From Bradyrhizobium manausense (GTDB taxonomy: Bacteria; Pseudomonadota; Alphaproteobacteria; Rhizobiales; Xanthobacteraceae): DNA of 64,000 bases. Positions 26,026-34,025 of the stretch are shown here, piece after piece. A model generated the notes under the pieces. It worked only from the letters and a program-made list of their open reading frames with translations, made no database searches and was not told the DNA's origin. The position numbers were made by a program, and so were the translations under genes. Each line of letters begins with the position of its first letter. Position 1 is the first letter of the stretch. The stretch is from the NCBI RefSeq assembly GCF_018129685.1, contig NZ_JAFCLG010000001.1, positions 1,116,001 to 1,180,000 on the forward strand. Direction: 5' to 3'.

Positions 26026-26925
26026 TCAGGCATGGACCGCGTTCTCCAGCACAGGCGGGCGCGATCGTTGCTCTCTTATATCCTTGGTTCCGATGACAAT
26101 CATATCACCACAAAGCCGCAGCACGGCACCTTCGATCAATCCGCGATCGAGCAATTGCCGTGCACATTCCGCGCCAGATTCGAGCGCGGTCGCGATCTCT
26201 TCTTGCGACAATTCACCTACGTCGCCGGTGACAAGACGCGCGCCGAGATCGCTGTCGGGCTGAAGCTCGTTTGCAGGCTTTCGAACGATCGATGGATGCC
26301 CCGGCAGATCGACGGCGTTGGCAATGACGGTCGCCGCGGCATCGGCCTGCGATGCCGTCGCCGCCAGCACGGTCACCGCATCGGCGATGCCGAGCGAAAA
26401 GCTGCGGCCGTGGCGGCCGCTGGTCGCGATGCCGCGCACGGGATCATCAGCATCGACCCTCATGGCCCGCATCACACCGTCGCGATCAGGCCGATCCATC
26501 AGCCCCACCGAGAAATACTCACCTGCGCTGAGGTGCAGGGCAATGTCGCCACCATTGTTGACGTAGGCCTGATCGAGCGTCGCGACACGAAGTATGGCGC
26601 CGAGAATTTCCTCGGCCACGCTGCCCGCCACCGCGGCCATCGGCGTGATGAAGCGATCCCAGGCGTAGGGAGTAACGGCCGCATACATGCGCCGGGCCAC
26701 CGTGCCCGTCAGCGAACACGCCGCCGGCAGCGCCGCCCTCCGCAACTCCGGCAGTTCCGCGCAGAGCTCATCAAGCAGACCCGTGAAACGGCGCGCCGCA
26801 GCCTGGTAGGCCGCATGCACCTCGTCCGCGCGCCCCCTTGCCTCGACGATCAAATCAATCGGTCCATCCTGCAAATGCAGCCGCCGGCCATCAGACAGCA
26901 ACGCGATTTGCGGAAGCCGTGTCAT
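26026..26925 (-). CDS. UPF0280 family protein, ApbE-like (possible flavin transferase)
   Basis: 299 residues. MTRLPQIALLSDGRRLHLQDGPIDLIVEARG, PMAAVAGSVAEEILGAIL, AYVNNGGDIALHLSAGEYFSVGL and GIATSGRHGRSFSLGIADAVTVLAA follow the UPF0280 pattern. The NNGGDIA core and the TSGRHGRSFSLG-type segment resemble the nucleotide-binding and metal-binding parts of ApbE FAD:protein FMN transferases. The start codon overlaps the stop of the reductase gene (ATGA), implying tight coupling. The clostridial 6-hydroxynicotinate reductase is known to carry covalent flavin, so this protein may attach it. The frame remains open to 27288 antisense within the reductase gene, but the overlap start is preferred. Confidence 0.75.
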   Translation of the reverse strand: MTRLPQIALLSDGRRLHLQDGPIDLIVEARGRADEVHAAYQAAARRFTGLLDELCAELPELRRAALPAACSLTGTVARRMYAAVTPYAWDRFITPMAAVAGSVAEEILGAILRVATLDQAYVNNGGDIALHLSAGEYFSVGLMDRPDRDGVMRAMRVDADDPVRGIATSGRHGRSFSLGIADAVTVLAATASQADAAATVIANAVDLPGHPSIVRKPANELQPDSDLGARLVTGDVGELSQEEIATALESGAECARQLLDRGLIEGAVLRLCGDMIVIGTKDIREQRSRPPVLENAVHA

Positions 26926-28382
26926 GCCCGCGGTCCCGGGATCGGGTTCTGCCAGGGCAGCTGACGGACATCGTTGCCGCCCCTCACCTCGGCGAGCGGC
27001 TTCACGTAGTCCATGTGGCCGCCGAGCGCAGCATAGTCGGTCAATTTCATCGTGAACTCGATTGGCGCAACCAGCGCCGGCGTCGGCACATAGCCGAACG
27101 CCCCCGCCGGCATCTGCGTCACGTCCACCATGTAGGTGATGCCGCCGCCCGGCCAGACATAGACCGGCGCACCGCCGCTGGTGACTCGCGTCAGCGCATC
27201 CTTCACCGAGCGCGTCAGCCGCACCGGATTGTCGGTGACGCCGGCGCGCAAGGAACCGCCGGCACCGGCCATGAACAGCACCGTGCACAGCGCCGGTTCG
27301 CAGTTTTCCTGGATGCGCTCAACCGAGAATTTCAGGTCATCAGGCATCTCGGTCTCGACCGGCTTCAAGGCCTCGTCGAGCACATAGTAAGAGGAATGCT
27401 CGCCAGTGGTGGACACCATCAGCATCGAGAGGCCGGGCCTCGCTTCCTTGGGGTCGAACGGCCCGAGAATGGCCAGCGGATCGGAGATATTGGTGCCGCC
27501 CCAGCCCGTACCGGGATCGGCAACCTGGAAATACCGGCCGGGCGTCGAGCGCCGGCCCTTCATCTTGATGCCGGTGTCGGCGATGTCGAGCAGCTTGCCG
27601 GCCTGGTGCTCCGAGAGGACGCCGGTGATATGATCGTCGACCACGACGACCTCGTCGACCTTGCCGTGCCATTGCTTGGCGAACATGCCGATCGTCGCCG
27701 AGCCGCAGCCGACGCGCATGCGTTCCTCTTTCGCACCGTTGACAATCGGCGGCTGGCCCGCCTGCACCACGACGCGCGCGCCGCCGTCGATGGTCAGCTC
27801 CACCGCCTTGCAGTTGGCGAGGTCCATCAGCGTATCGCAGGTGACGCGGCCCTCTTTCTTCGAACCGCCGGTGAGGTGATGCACGCCGCCGAGCGACAGC
27901 ATCTGCGAGCCGTATTCGCTGGTGGTGACGTGACCGACCGCCTCGCCCTGCGCGCGCACGGTCGCGGTTTCGGGTCCGAGATAACGATCGGTGTCGATCT
28001 TCACCTTGATGCCGCAATAGGAGAAGATGCCCTCGGTGACGACGGTCACCATGTCGACGCCGTCGACTTCGGAAGAGACAATGAACGGCGCCGGCTTGTA
28101 GTCGGGATAGGTCGTGCCCGCGCCGATTGCGGTGACGAAGGTCGAGGGCTCGTGGACGATCTTGCCGTCCCAGTCTTCGCTGCTGCCAAACGGCACCAGC
28201 CTGCCGCCCTGCGACACCGTGCGCTCGAGAATGATGTGCGGATCGACCCGGACGAGCTTGCCGTCGTCGTTGGCGTAGCGGTCGCAGGCGCCGGCCGCGC
28301 CCGGCTTGATGTAACACATCACCGGACAGGCATCGCAGCGGATCTTGTCGGTGGCGGCAGCGCTCGTTGTTTCCATCACCAT
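26922..28382 (-). CDS. hnr: 6-hydroxynicotinate reductase-like iron-sulfur flavoprotein
   Basis: 486 residues from the ATG at 28382 (an ATG at 28376 is also possible). The N-terminus holds a C16-x2-C19-x3-C23-x9-C33 cluster (CDACPVMCYIKPGAAGACD), a ferredoxin-like iron-sulfur site; further cysteines lie in FSYCGIK, VTCD, NCKA, VGCG and ENCEPALC. The glycine-rich GPGTGWGGTNISDP-like and YVWPGGGITYMVDV parts may contact cofactors. I recognise it as the family of the Eubacterium barkeri enzyme that reduces 6-hydroxynicotinate to 1,4,5,6-tetrahydro-6-oxonicotinate with reduced ferredoxin. It heads the minus-strand operon, divergent from nicAB, and its neighbours cover the steps before and after. 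I count only ten cysteines, fewer than three clusters would need. Confidence 0.78.
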   Translation of the reverse strand: MVMETTSAAATDKIRCDACPVMCYIKPGAAGACDRYANDDGKLVRVDPHIILERTVSQGGRLVPFGSSEDWDGKIVHEPSTFVTAIGAGTTYPDYKPAPFIVSSEVDGVDMVTVVTEGIFSYCGIKVKIDTDRYLGPETATVRAQGEAVGHVTTSEYGSQMLSLGGVHHLTGGSKKEGRVTCDTLMDLANCKAVELTIDGGARVVVQAGQPPIVNGAKEERMRVGCGSATIGMFAKQWHGKVDEVVVVDDHITGVLSEHQAGKLLDIADTGIKMKGRRSTPGRYFQVADPGTGWGGTNISDPLAILGPFDPKEARPGLSMLMVSTTGEHSSYYVLDEALKPVETEMPDDLKFSVERIQENCEPALCTVLFMAGAGGSLRAGVTDNPVRLTRSVKDALTRVTSGGAPVYVWPGGGITYMVDVTQMPAGAFGYVPTPALVAPIEFTMKLTDYAALGGHMDYVKPLAEVRGGNDVRQLPWQNPIPGPRA

Positions 28383-28409
28383 GTCAAAGCCGGCGGACAC
28401 TGCGGTTAT

Positions 28410-28425
28410 CATTCGTATACGAACG
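28410..28425. promoter_or_regulatory. Operator-like palindrome at the reductase promoter
   Basis: CATTCGTATACGAACG contains the perfect 12-bp palindrome TTCGTATACGAA (28412-28423). On the minus strand TTGACA (28449-28454) and CAACAT (28426-28431), with a 17-bp spacer, make a good promoter, and the palindrome sits just after the -10, over the expected start of transcription, as for a repressor site. Confidence 0.7.
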
Positions 28426-28561
28426 ATGTTGCGCGCGGTCCCGAACACTGTCAAGCGGCCGCGCCCGCGAAAACATGTGCCTGCCGAATAAAACCTCATT
28501 TGCCTCCCGGCCTTGTCCACAAAGCGGGCAGTTGCGCTGCACTGCGGCATGGGCGCTTGCA

Positions 28562-28577
28562 CGTTTGTGTACAAACG
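28562..28577. promoter_or_regulatory. Operator-like palindrome at the nicAB promoter
   Basis: CGTTTGTGTACAAACG has 7-bp perfect arms and fits the same consensus as 28410-28425 and 18645-18660. TTGCAC (28557-28562) and TATCGT (28579-28584) with a 16-bp spacer may be the nicA promoter, with the palindrome filling the spacer. Confidence 0.65.
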
Positions 28578-28649
28578 GTATCGTCGCGACGTAGATTTCG
28601 AGCGATCTGGAATTTTTGCGATCTCAGAATCTTGGGCTTGGAAACGAGG

Positions 28650-29132
28650 ATGACGCAAGCAACGGTCCGCCTCACCGTGAACGGCAGGATCCAGGACGTC
28701 ACGGCAGAACGCCAGACGCCGCTGCTCTATGTGCTACGCAACGATCTCGGGCTCAACGGCCCGAAATATGGTTGCGGCTTGGGTGAATGCGGCACCTGCA
28801 CTGTCCTGATCGATGGCAAGGCCGCACGCTCTTGCGTGATCCCCGTGAGCGGCTGCGTGGGCCACGACATCGTGACGCTCGAAGGGCTCGGCACGCGCGA
28901 AAAGCCTGACGTCGTGCAGCAGGCTTTCATCGCGGAGGAGGCCGCGCAATGCGGCTACTGCCTCAACGGCATGATCATGACCACCAAGGCGCTGCTCGCG
29001 ATCAATCCGCGACCGACTGAACAGGAAGCGCTGGCGGCGCTCCGCTACAATCTCTGCCGCTGCGGCACGCATGTGGAGATCATTCGCGCCGTGATGCGCG
29101 CATCTGGCCAGCTCGCCGAGGCGCGTGACTGA
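28650..29132 (+). CDS. nicA: Nicotinate hydroxylase small subunit, [2Fe-2S] protein (NicA-like)
   Basis: 160 residues. The plant-type cluster is at YGCGLGECGTCTVLIDGKAARSC, and the second, C-terminal cluster at CGYCLNGM and CRCGTH, the standard arrangement of the small subunit in xanthine dehydrogenase-family hydroxylases. It passes electrons from the molybdenum centre encoded by the next gene to that gene's haem domains. The ATG at 28650 lies 72 bp after the operator. The stop overlaps the start of nicB by one base (TGATG). The frame is open far upstream, but there it is antisense to the reductase gene and not coding. Nicotinate as substrate is inferred from the NicB fusion and pathway neighbours. 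Confidence 0.87.
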   Translation: MTQATVRLTVNGRIQDVTAERQTPLLYVLRNDLGLNGPKYGCGLGECGTCTVLIDGKAARSCVIPVSGCVGHDIVTLEGLGTREKPDVVQQAFIAEEAAQCGYCLNGMIMTTKALLAINPRPTEQEALAALRYNLCRCGTHVEIIRAVMRASGQLAEARD

Positions 29133-32100
29133 TGGCCTCCCCTGTTTCGAACGGAGTTGAGCGCGGTTCGCTCGTCGTCGCCCGCACGGTGGACGAGGTC
29201 ACATCCGAAACCTTTATCCGAATCACGGCGGACGGGTCCGTAACCGCCTATAACGGTCATGTGGATCTCGGAACCGGCATCCGCACCGCCCTCGGCCAGA
29301 TCGTCGCGGAGGAGTTGGATGTCTCTTTTGCCCGCGTCGTTGTGGTGCTCGGCGACACCGCCGTGGTGCCGAACCAGGGCGCGACGATCGCGAGCGAGAC
29401 CATCCAGATCACCGCGGTGCCCCTGCGCAGGGCCGCGGCGCAAGCGCGACACTTTTTGATCGCGCGTGCGGCCGAGCGGCTGGAGCTGACGGCCGAAGAG
29501 CTCAAGATCGAAGACGGCCTCGTGCGTGGCCATAATCGCAGCATCAGCTATGGCGAGTTGATCGGCGGCGAGACCATTCGCCTCGAGCTGGACGACGACG
29601 TGCAGGTCAAGGCCGTCGGCGACTACGCCATCGTAGGCCAGTCGATGCCGCGCGTGGATCTTCCCGCAAAGGCCACCGGCGAGTTGACTTTCGTGCACGA
29701 CATCCGCGTGCCCGGCATGCTCCACGGCCGCGTCGTGCGCCCGCCCTATTCCGGCGTCGATGCCGGCCCGTTCGTCGGCACCAGCCTGATCGCGGTCGAC
29801 GAAGCCTCTGTGCGCGATATTCCCGGCCTCGTTGCCGTCGTCCGCATTGGTGATTTCATCGGCGTGGTCGCCGAGCGCGAGGAGAATGCGATTTCCGCGG
29901 CCGAGCAGCTCAAGGTGAGCTGGAAGCCGACGCCAAAGCTGACCGACCTCGCCGATATCGAGAACGCGCTGCGCGCCCATCCCTCGACGCCGCGGACGCT
30001 GATCGACAAGGGCGACGTGAATGCAGCGATTTCCGGCGCGGCCAAGTCCATGCAACGCACTTATGTGTGGCCGTACCAGATGCACGCATCCATCGGCCCG
30101 TCCTGCTCGGTCGCCGACTTCCAGGACGGCAATATCCGCGTCTGGTCCGGCACGCAGAATCCGCACGTGCTTCGCAGCGATCTTGCGCTGCTGGTCGATC
30201 GACCCGAGAGCGAGGTCGAGGTTATCAGGCTCGAGGCCGCCGGATGCTATGGCCGCAACTGCGCGGACGACGTCAGCGCGGACGCACTGCTGCTGTCGCG
30301 CGCGGTCGGTCGGCCCGTCCGGGTGCAGCTCACGCGCGAGCAGGAGCACGCGTGGGAGCCCAAGGGCACGGCGCAGCTCATCGACGTCAATGGCGGCCTC
30401 GATGCCCATGGCGGAATCGTTGGCTACGATCTCGCCACGCGTTACCCCTCGAACGCCGCGCCGACGCTGGCCCTGCTGCTCACGGGGCGCATCTCGCCCG
30501 AGCCTGCCGTGCTGCAGATGGGCGACCGCACGGCGATCCCGCCTTACGATTACGACAACCTGCGCGTCGTCGCCCATGACATGGCGCCGATCGTGCGCGC
30601 ATCCTGGTTCCGTGGCGTCTCGGCGCTGCCGAACACCTTTGCGCATGAATCCTACATCGACGAGGCAGCGACCGAGGCCGGCATCGATCCCATCGAATAC
30701 CGCTTGCGCTATCTCAAGGACCAGCGCGCCGTCGATCTCGTCAATGCCGTCGCCGAGCGCGCGGGCTGGACGCCGCGGCCGGTCCGCGCCGAGAAGGACG
30801 GCGAAATCGTGCACGGGCGCGGCTTTGCCTACGCGCTCTATGTCCACAGCAAGTTCCCCGGCTATGGCGCGGCATGGTCGGCCTGGGTCGCCGACGTCGC
30901 CGTCAACAAGACCACCGGCGATGTCAGCGTCACGCGCGTGGTTGCCGGACAGGATTCCGGACTGATGATCAACCCGGACGGCGTGCGCCACCAGATCCAC
31001 GGCAACGTCATCCAGTCGACCAGCCGTGCTCTGATGGAGGAAGTCTCATTCGAGCGCGGCGCCGTCGCCGCGCGGGAATGGGGCGCCTATCCGATCATTC
31101 CGTTCCCCGACGTGCCGAAGATCGACGTCTTGATGCTGCCGCGTCAGGATCAGCCGCCGCTCGGCGTCGGTGAGTCCGCGTCAGTCCCCAGCGCAGCGGC
31201 GATTGCGAATGCGATCTTCGACGCCACCGGCGTCCGCTTTCGCGAGCCGCCGTTCACGCCCGAGCGCATCTTGAAGGGGCTGCACGGTGAAACATCGCCC
31301 GTACCGCAAGGCCTCCCCGCGCCCGCAACGCCGCCGCCATCGCGCATCTGGGACAATCCGTTTGCCAAGCGCGCCGGCATCTTTGCGACGATTGCAGCCG
31401 TTTGCACTGCCGCGATCGGCGTCGGCGCAGCGTTCCTTCCCGGCCGCGCGATCGCACCGATCGCGCGGCCCGACGCATCGGTCTATTCGGCCGCGACCAT
31501 CGCGCGCGGCGAGCAGCTTGCCGTGCTCGGCAATTGCGCGGAATGCCACACCAGCCTCAATGGCGCGCGCAACGCCGGCGGCCGCGCACTGGAGACGCCG
31601 TTCGGCACGATCTACTCCACCAACATCACACCTGACGTTGAGACCGGCATCGGCGCCTGGTCCTATCCCGCCTTCGAGCGCGCCATGCGCGACGGCTTGC
31701 ACCGCGACGGACGGCAGCTCTATCCCGCCTTCCCCTACACGCACTTCTCAAAGACCAGCGACGCCGACATGCAGGCGCTCTACGCTTACCTGATGGCGCA
31801 GCCGGCGGTGCGGGCCACGGCGCCTGCGAATAAGCTCGCCTTCCCGTTCAACATCCGCCCGCTGCTCGCGGGCTGGAATGCGCTGTTCCACCAGACCCGG
31901 GAGTTCAAGCCCGATCCCACCAAATTCGAGGCATGGAATCGCGGCGCGTATCTGGTCGAGAGTCTCGGCCATTGCAGCGCCTGCCATTCGCCGCGCAATG
32001 CGTTCGGCGCCGAACGGCGCCAGGCCTATCTCGCCGGCGGTTTTGCGGAAGGCTGGGAAGCGCCGCCGCTGACCTCGCTCTCGCACGCGCCGATTCCGTG

Positions 32101-32644
32101 GAACGAGGACGAGCTGTTCGCATATTTGCGCACCGGCCATTCCCGTTATCACGGCGTCGCTGCCGGCCCGATGGCTCCGATCGTCCGGGATCTCAAGGCC
32201 CTGCCGGATCAGGACATCCGCGCGATGGCAGTCTATCTCGGCTCGTTCAACGACACTTCCGTCGACGCGCCGGAGCTCGCGGCGAAGCTCGAAAGCGCAA
32301 CGCAGGTCACCCTCGCCTCGTCCACCGGCGCGCGGCTCTATCAGGGCGCCTGCGCCGTCTGTCACGAGGTCGGCGGCCTGCCGCTGTATGGCAGCCGCCC
32401 CTCGCTCGCGCTCAACAGCAATCTGCACAGCGCGACATCCGACAATCTCGTGCAGGTGATCCTGCACGGCATCACCGAGCCCGCATCGAGCGACCTCGGC
32501 TACATGCCCGCCTTCAGGAGCAGCATGAGCGACGCGCAGCTCGAGGAGCTCGTCGGCTTCCTGCGCAGCCAGTTCGCGCCGGACAAGCCGGCCTGGACCG
32601 GCGTAAAGGAGACGATTGCAAGGGTGCGGGCGTCAGCGCATTAG
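29132..32644 (+). CDS. nicB: Nicotinate hydroxylase large subunit, molybdopterin domain fused to three cytochrome c domains (NicB-like)
   Basis: 1170 residues, close to the size of Pseudomonas NicB. Residues 1-730 form the molybdopterin cytosine dinucleotide domain (for example LGTGIRTALGQIVAEELD, VRPPYSGVDAGPF and the end GVGESASVPSAAAIANAI). A hydrophobic segment near 750-775 (IFATIAAVCTAAIGVGAAFL) may anchor the tail in the membrane. Three haem c motifs follow: CAECH at 802-806, CSACH at 948-952 and CAVCH at 1074-1078. This layout replaces the FAD subunit of ordinary hydroxylases and sends electrons to the respiratory chain. It converts nicotinate to 6-hydroxynicotinate with NicA. The gene is convergent with the VOC dioxygenase gene. 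Confidence 0.87.
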   Translation: MASPVSNGVERGSLVVARTVDEVTSETFIRITADGSVTAYNGHVDLGTGIRTALGQIVAEELDVSFARVVVVLGDTAVVPNQGATIASETIQITAVPLRRAAAQARHFLIARAAERLELTAEELKIEDGLVRGHNRSISYGELIGGETIRLELDDDVQVKAVGDYAIVGQSMPRVDLPAKATGELTFVHDIRVPGMLHGRVVRPPYSGVDAGPFVGTSLIAVDEASVRDIPGLVAVVRIGDFIGVVAEREENAISAAEQLKVSWKPTPKLTDLADIENALRAHPSTPRTLIDKGDVNAAISGAAKSMQRTYVWPYQMHASIGPSCSVADFQDGNIRVWSGTQNPHVLRSDLALLVDRPESEVEVIRLEAAGCYGRNCADDVSADALLLSRAVGRPVRVQLTREQEHAWEPKGTAQLIDVNGGLDAHGGIVGYDLATRYPSNAAPTLALLLTGRISPEPAVLQMGDRTAIPPYDYDNLRVVAHDMAPIVRASWFRGVSALPNTFAHESYIDEAATEAGIDPIEYRLRYLKDQRAVDLVNAVAERAGWTPRPVRAEKDGEIVHGRGFAYALYVHSKFPGYGAAWSAWVADVAVNKTTGDVSVTRVVAGQDSGLMINPDGVRHQIHGNVIQSTSRALMEEVSFERGAVAAREWGAYPIIPFPDVPKIDVLMLPRQDQPPLGVGESASVPSAAAIANAIFDATGVRFREPPFTPERILKGLHGETSPVPQGLPAPATPPPSRIWDNPFAKRAGIFATIAAVCTAAIGVGAAFLPGRAIAPIARPDASVYSAATIARGEQLAVLGNCAECHTSLNGARNAGGRALETPFGTIYSTNITPDVETGIGAWSYPAFERAMRDGLHRDGRQLYPAFPYTHFSKTSDADMQALYAYLMAQPAVRATAPANKLAFPFNIRPLLAGWNALFHQTREFKPDPTKFEAWNRGAYLVESLGHCSACHSPRNAFGAERRQAYLAGGFAEGWEAPPLTSLSHAPIPWNEDELFAYLRTGHSRYHGVAAGPMAPIVRDLKALPDQDIRAMAVYLGSFNDTSVDAPELAAKLESATQVTLASSTGARLYQGACAVCHEVGGLPLYGSRPSLALNSNLHSATSDNLVQVILHGITEPASSDLGYMPAFRSSMSDAQLEELVGFLRSQFAPDKPAWTGVKETIARVRASAH

Positions 32645-32657
32645 AGGAAGCGCGCAA

Positions 32658-33626
32658 TCACGCGTGCTTCTTCATCTCCACCGGCGGCGTACCGTGGGTG
32701 TGGAACGACTCGATCGTCTTGAGGCCCCAGGCCTGGCCCTTCTTGCGCTCTTCCTCAGTCCACACGATCGGCTTCCAGTCCGGCGCGAGGATGAGGCGCG
32801 CGCCGGCGTTGGCGACCTCGACGCGGTTGCCGCCGGGCTCGTAGACATAGAGGAAGAAGGTCTGCTGGATCGCATGCTTGTGCGGCCCGGTCTCGATGTG
32901 CACCCCGTTCTCCAGGAAGATGTCCGCAGCGCGCAGAATCTCCTCGCGGCTGTCGAGCGCGTAGGTGACGTGGTGGAAGCGGCCGGGCGTGCCGGAATGA
33001 TCGAGCGAATAGGCAAAGTCATAGCTCTTGTTCGACATGGTCAGCCACATCGCGGCCTCGCGTCCGTCGTTCAGCACGATCTGCTCGGTGAGCCGGCAGC
33101 CGAGGTAGTTCTCGAAGAACTCCCTGTTAGCCTTGATATCGACGGCGAGGCAGTTGAGATGGTCGAGCCGGCGGACATTGACGCCGCGCGCAGGAAAGCG
33201 CTGCGCCTGGTTCTTCAACGCGGGCTTCAGCTCCGGCGGCGCCTGATACCACTCGGTCTCATAGTACAGTTCCACGATGTGGCCATCAGGGTCGCGGCAG
33301 CGGAACGTCGGCCCCTGCCCCATGTCGCCATCGATCCAGCCGATATCGAAGCCCGAGCCTTTCAGCGCGGCGACGCGGCGCTCAAGCGCCTGCTGGCTGC
33401 GCGCGCGCAGCGCCATGTGCTCCATGCCCGAGGTCTTCGACGCCGTCAGCTTGAGCGAATAGCGCTCGTAATCGTCCCAGCCGCGTAGATAGACCGACTC
33501 GCCCTTCCGCCCGCTGATGGTCATCCCCATGACGTCGACGAAGAATTTCAGGCTCTCGTCGGGCTTCGGCGTCAGCAGTTCCATATGGCCGAGATGGGCA
33601 AGATCGAGGATCGGTTCGGGCTGCAT
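32658..33626 (-). CDS. VOC-family extradiol (catechol 2,3-dioxygenase type) ring-cleavage dioxygenase
   Basis: 322 residues with two glyoxalase-fold modules. The N-terminal module starts DLAHLGHMELLTPKPDESLKFF; the C-terminal catalytic module shows RRLDHLNCLAVDIKANREFF (first metal histidine), GRFHHVTYALDSREEI (second) and FLYVYEPGGNRVEVAN (the metal glutamate in EPGGNRVE). Such Fe(II) enzymes split catecholic rings next to the diol. GGAGGAAC precedes the ATG at 33626. It ends 13 bp from nicB but points the other way. Its promoter copies that of the tetR-ligI-galB-ligK operon, so it probably feeds that pathway; a role in nicotinate breakdown is less likely. Substrate unknown. Confidence 0.8.
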   Translation of the reverse strand: MQPEPILDLAHLGHMELLTPKPDESLKFFVDVMGMTISGRKGESVYLRGWDDYERYSLKLTASKTSGMEHMALRARSQQALERRVAALKGSGFDIGWIDGDMGQGPTFRCRDPDGHIVELYYETEWYQAPPELKPALKNQAQRFPARGVNVRRLDHLNCLAVDIKANREFFENYLGCRLTEQIVLNDGREAAMWLTMSNKSYDFAYSLDHSGTPGRFHHVTYALDSREEILRAADIFLENGVHIETGPHKHAIQQTFFLYVYEPGGNRVEVANAGARLILAPDWKPIVWTEEERKKGQAWGLKTIESFHTHGTPPVEMKKHA

Positions 33627-34025
33627 GGGTTCCTCCAAAGCGTGGTCGCGATCCGCTTCACCGGATCGCGCGATCGGGCGCGGGGCGCAAATGGTAACGG
33701 GTGCCTCCGGGGCGATCCTGATGGCCACAGGTTCATTTGTACTAATGTACAAATGATTAGGTCCCGTCAACAAACCAACGCGTGCCCTCTTCAGTGAGGC
33801 CGACGCCCGCCAGGGACCGCCGTCTCCGGAATGGCCGACCGACTGCCAGGATGGTATAATTTTCCCTAACTGAATTTGGGCTCGAAAGCCCAACGAAGCG
33901 GCGTTTTCCCGCCGATTTCGCCCTCAAGTATGCATTGGGACCAATTCCTTTGACCGAATTGTACCGGATTTAACGAAGCGCGCGCGCCTGGCATTTAACA
34001 GTTTGTGCAGCCACCACCCGCATAG
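33627..34025. other. 399-bp intergenic region between the dioxygenase and HerA-like genes
   Basis: It holds the dioxygenase leader (about 100 bp), the promoter/operator at 33735-33774 and a hairpin TTGGGCT-CGAA-AGCCCAA at 33876-33893. The part from about 33850 to 34025 is more AT-rich than its surroundings and probably contains the promoter of the HerA-like gene. I found no convincing coding frame. Confidence 0.6.
33735..33774 (-). promoter_or_regulatory. Promoter and operator of the VOC dioxygenase gene, twin of the tetR operon promoter
   Basis: Minus-strand TTGACG (33765-33770) and CATTAG (33742-33747) have a 17-bp spacer. The operator CATTTGTAC-TAAT-GTACAAATG (33734-33755) is a perfect inverted repeat with 9-bp arms. 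The block matches 13757-13796 at 35 of 40 positions, in the same orientation to the gene it serves. Confidence 0.72.

Noticed and set aside
26838-28649. Extended N-terminus of NicA in the same frame
   Set aside because: This part is antisense to the reductase gene and contains both nicA operator and promoter; the small-subunit family starts at the ATG at 28650.
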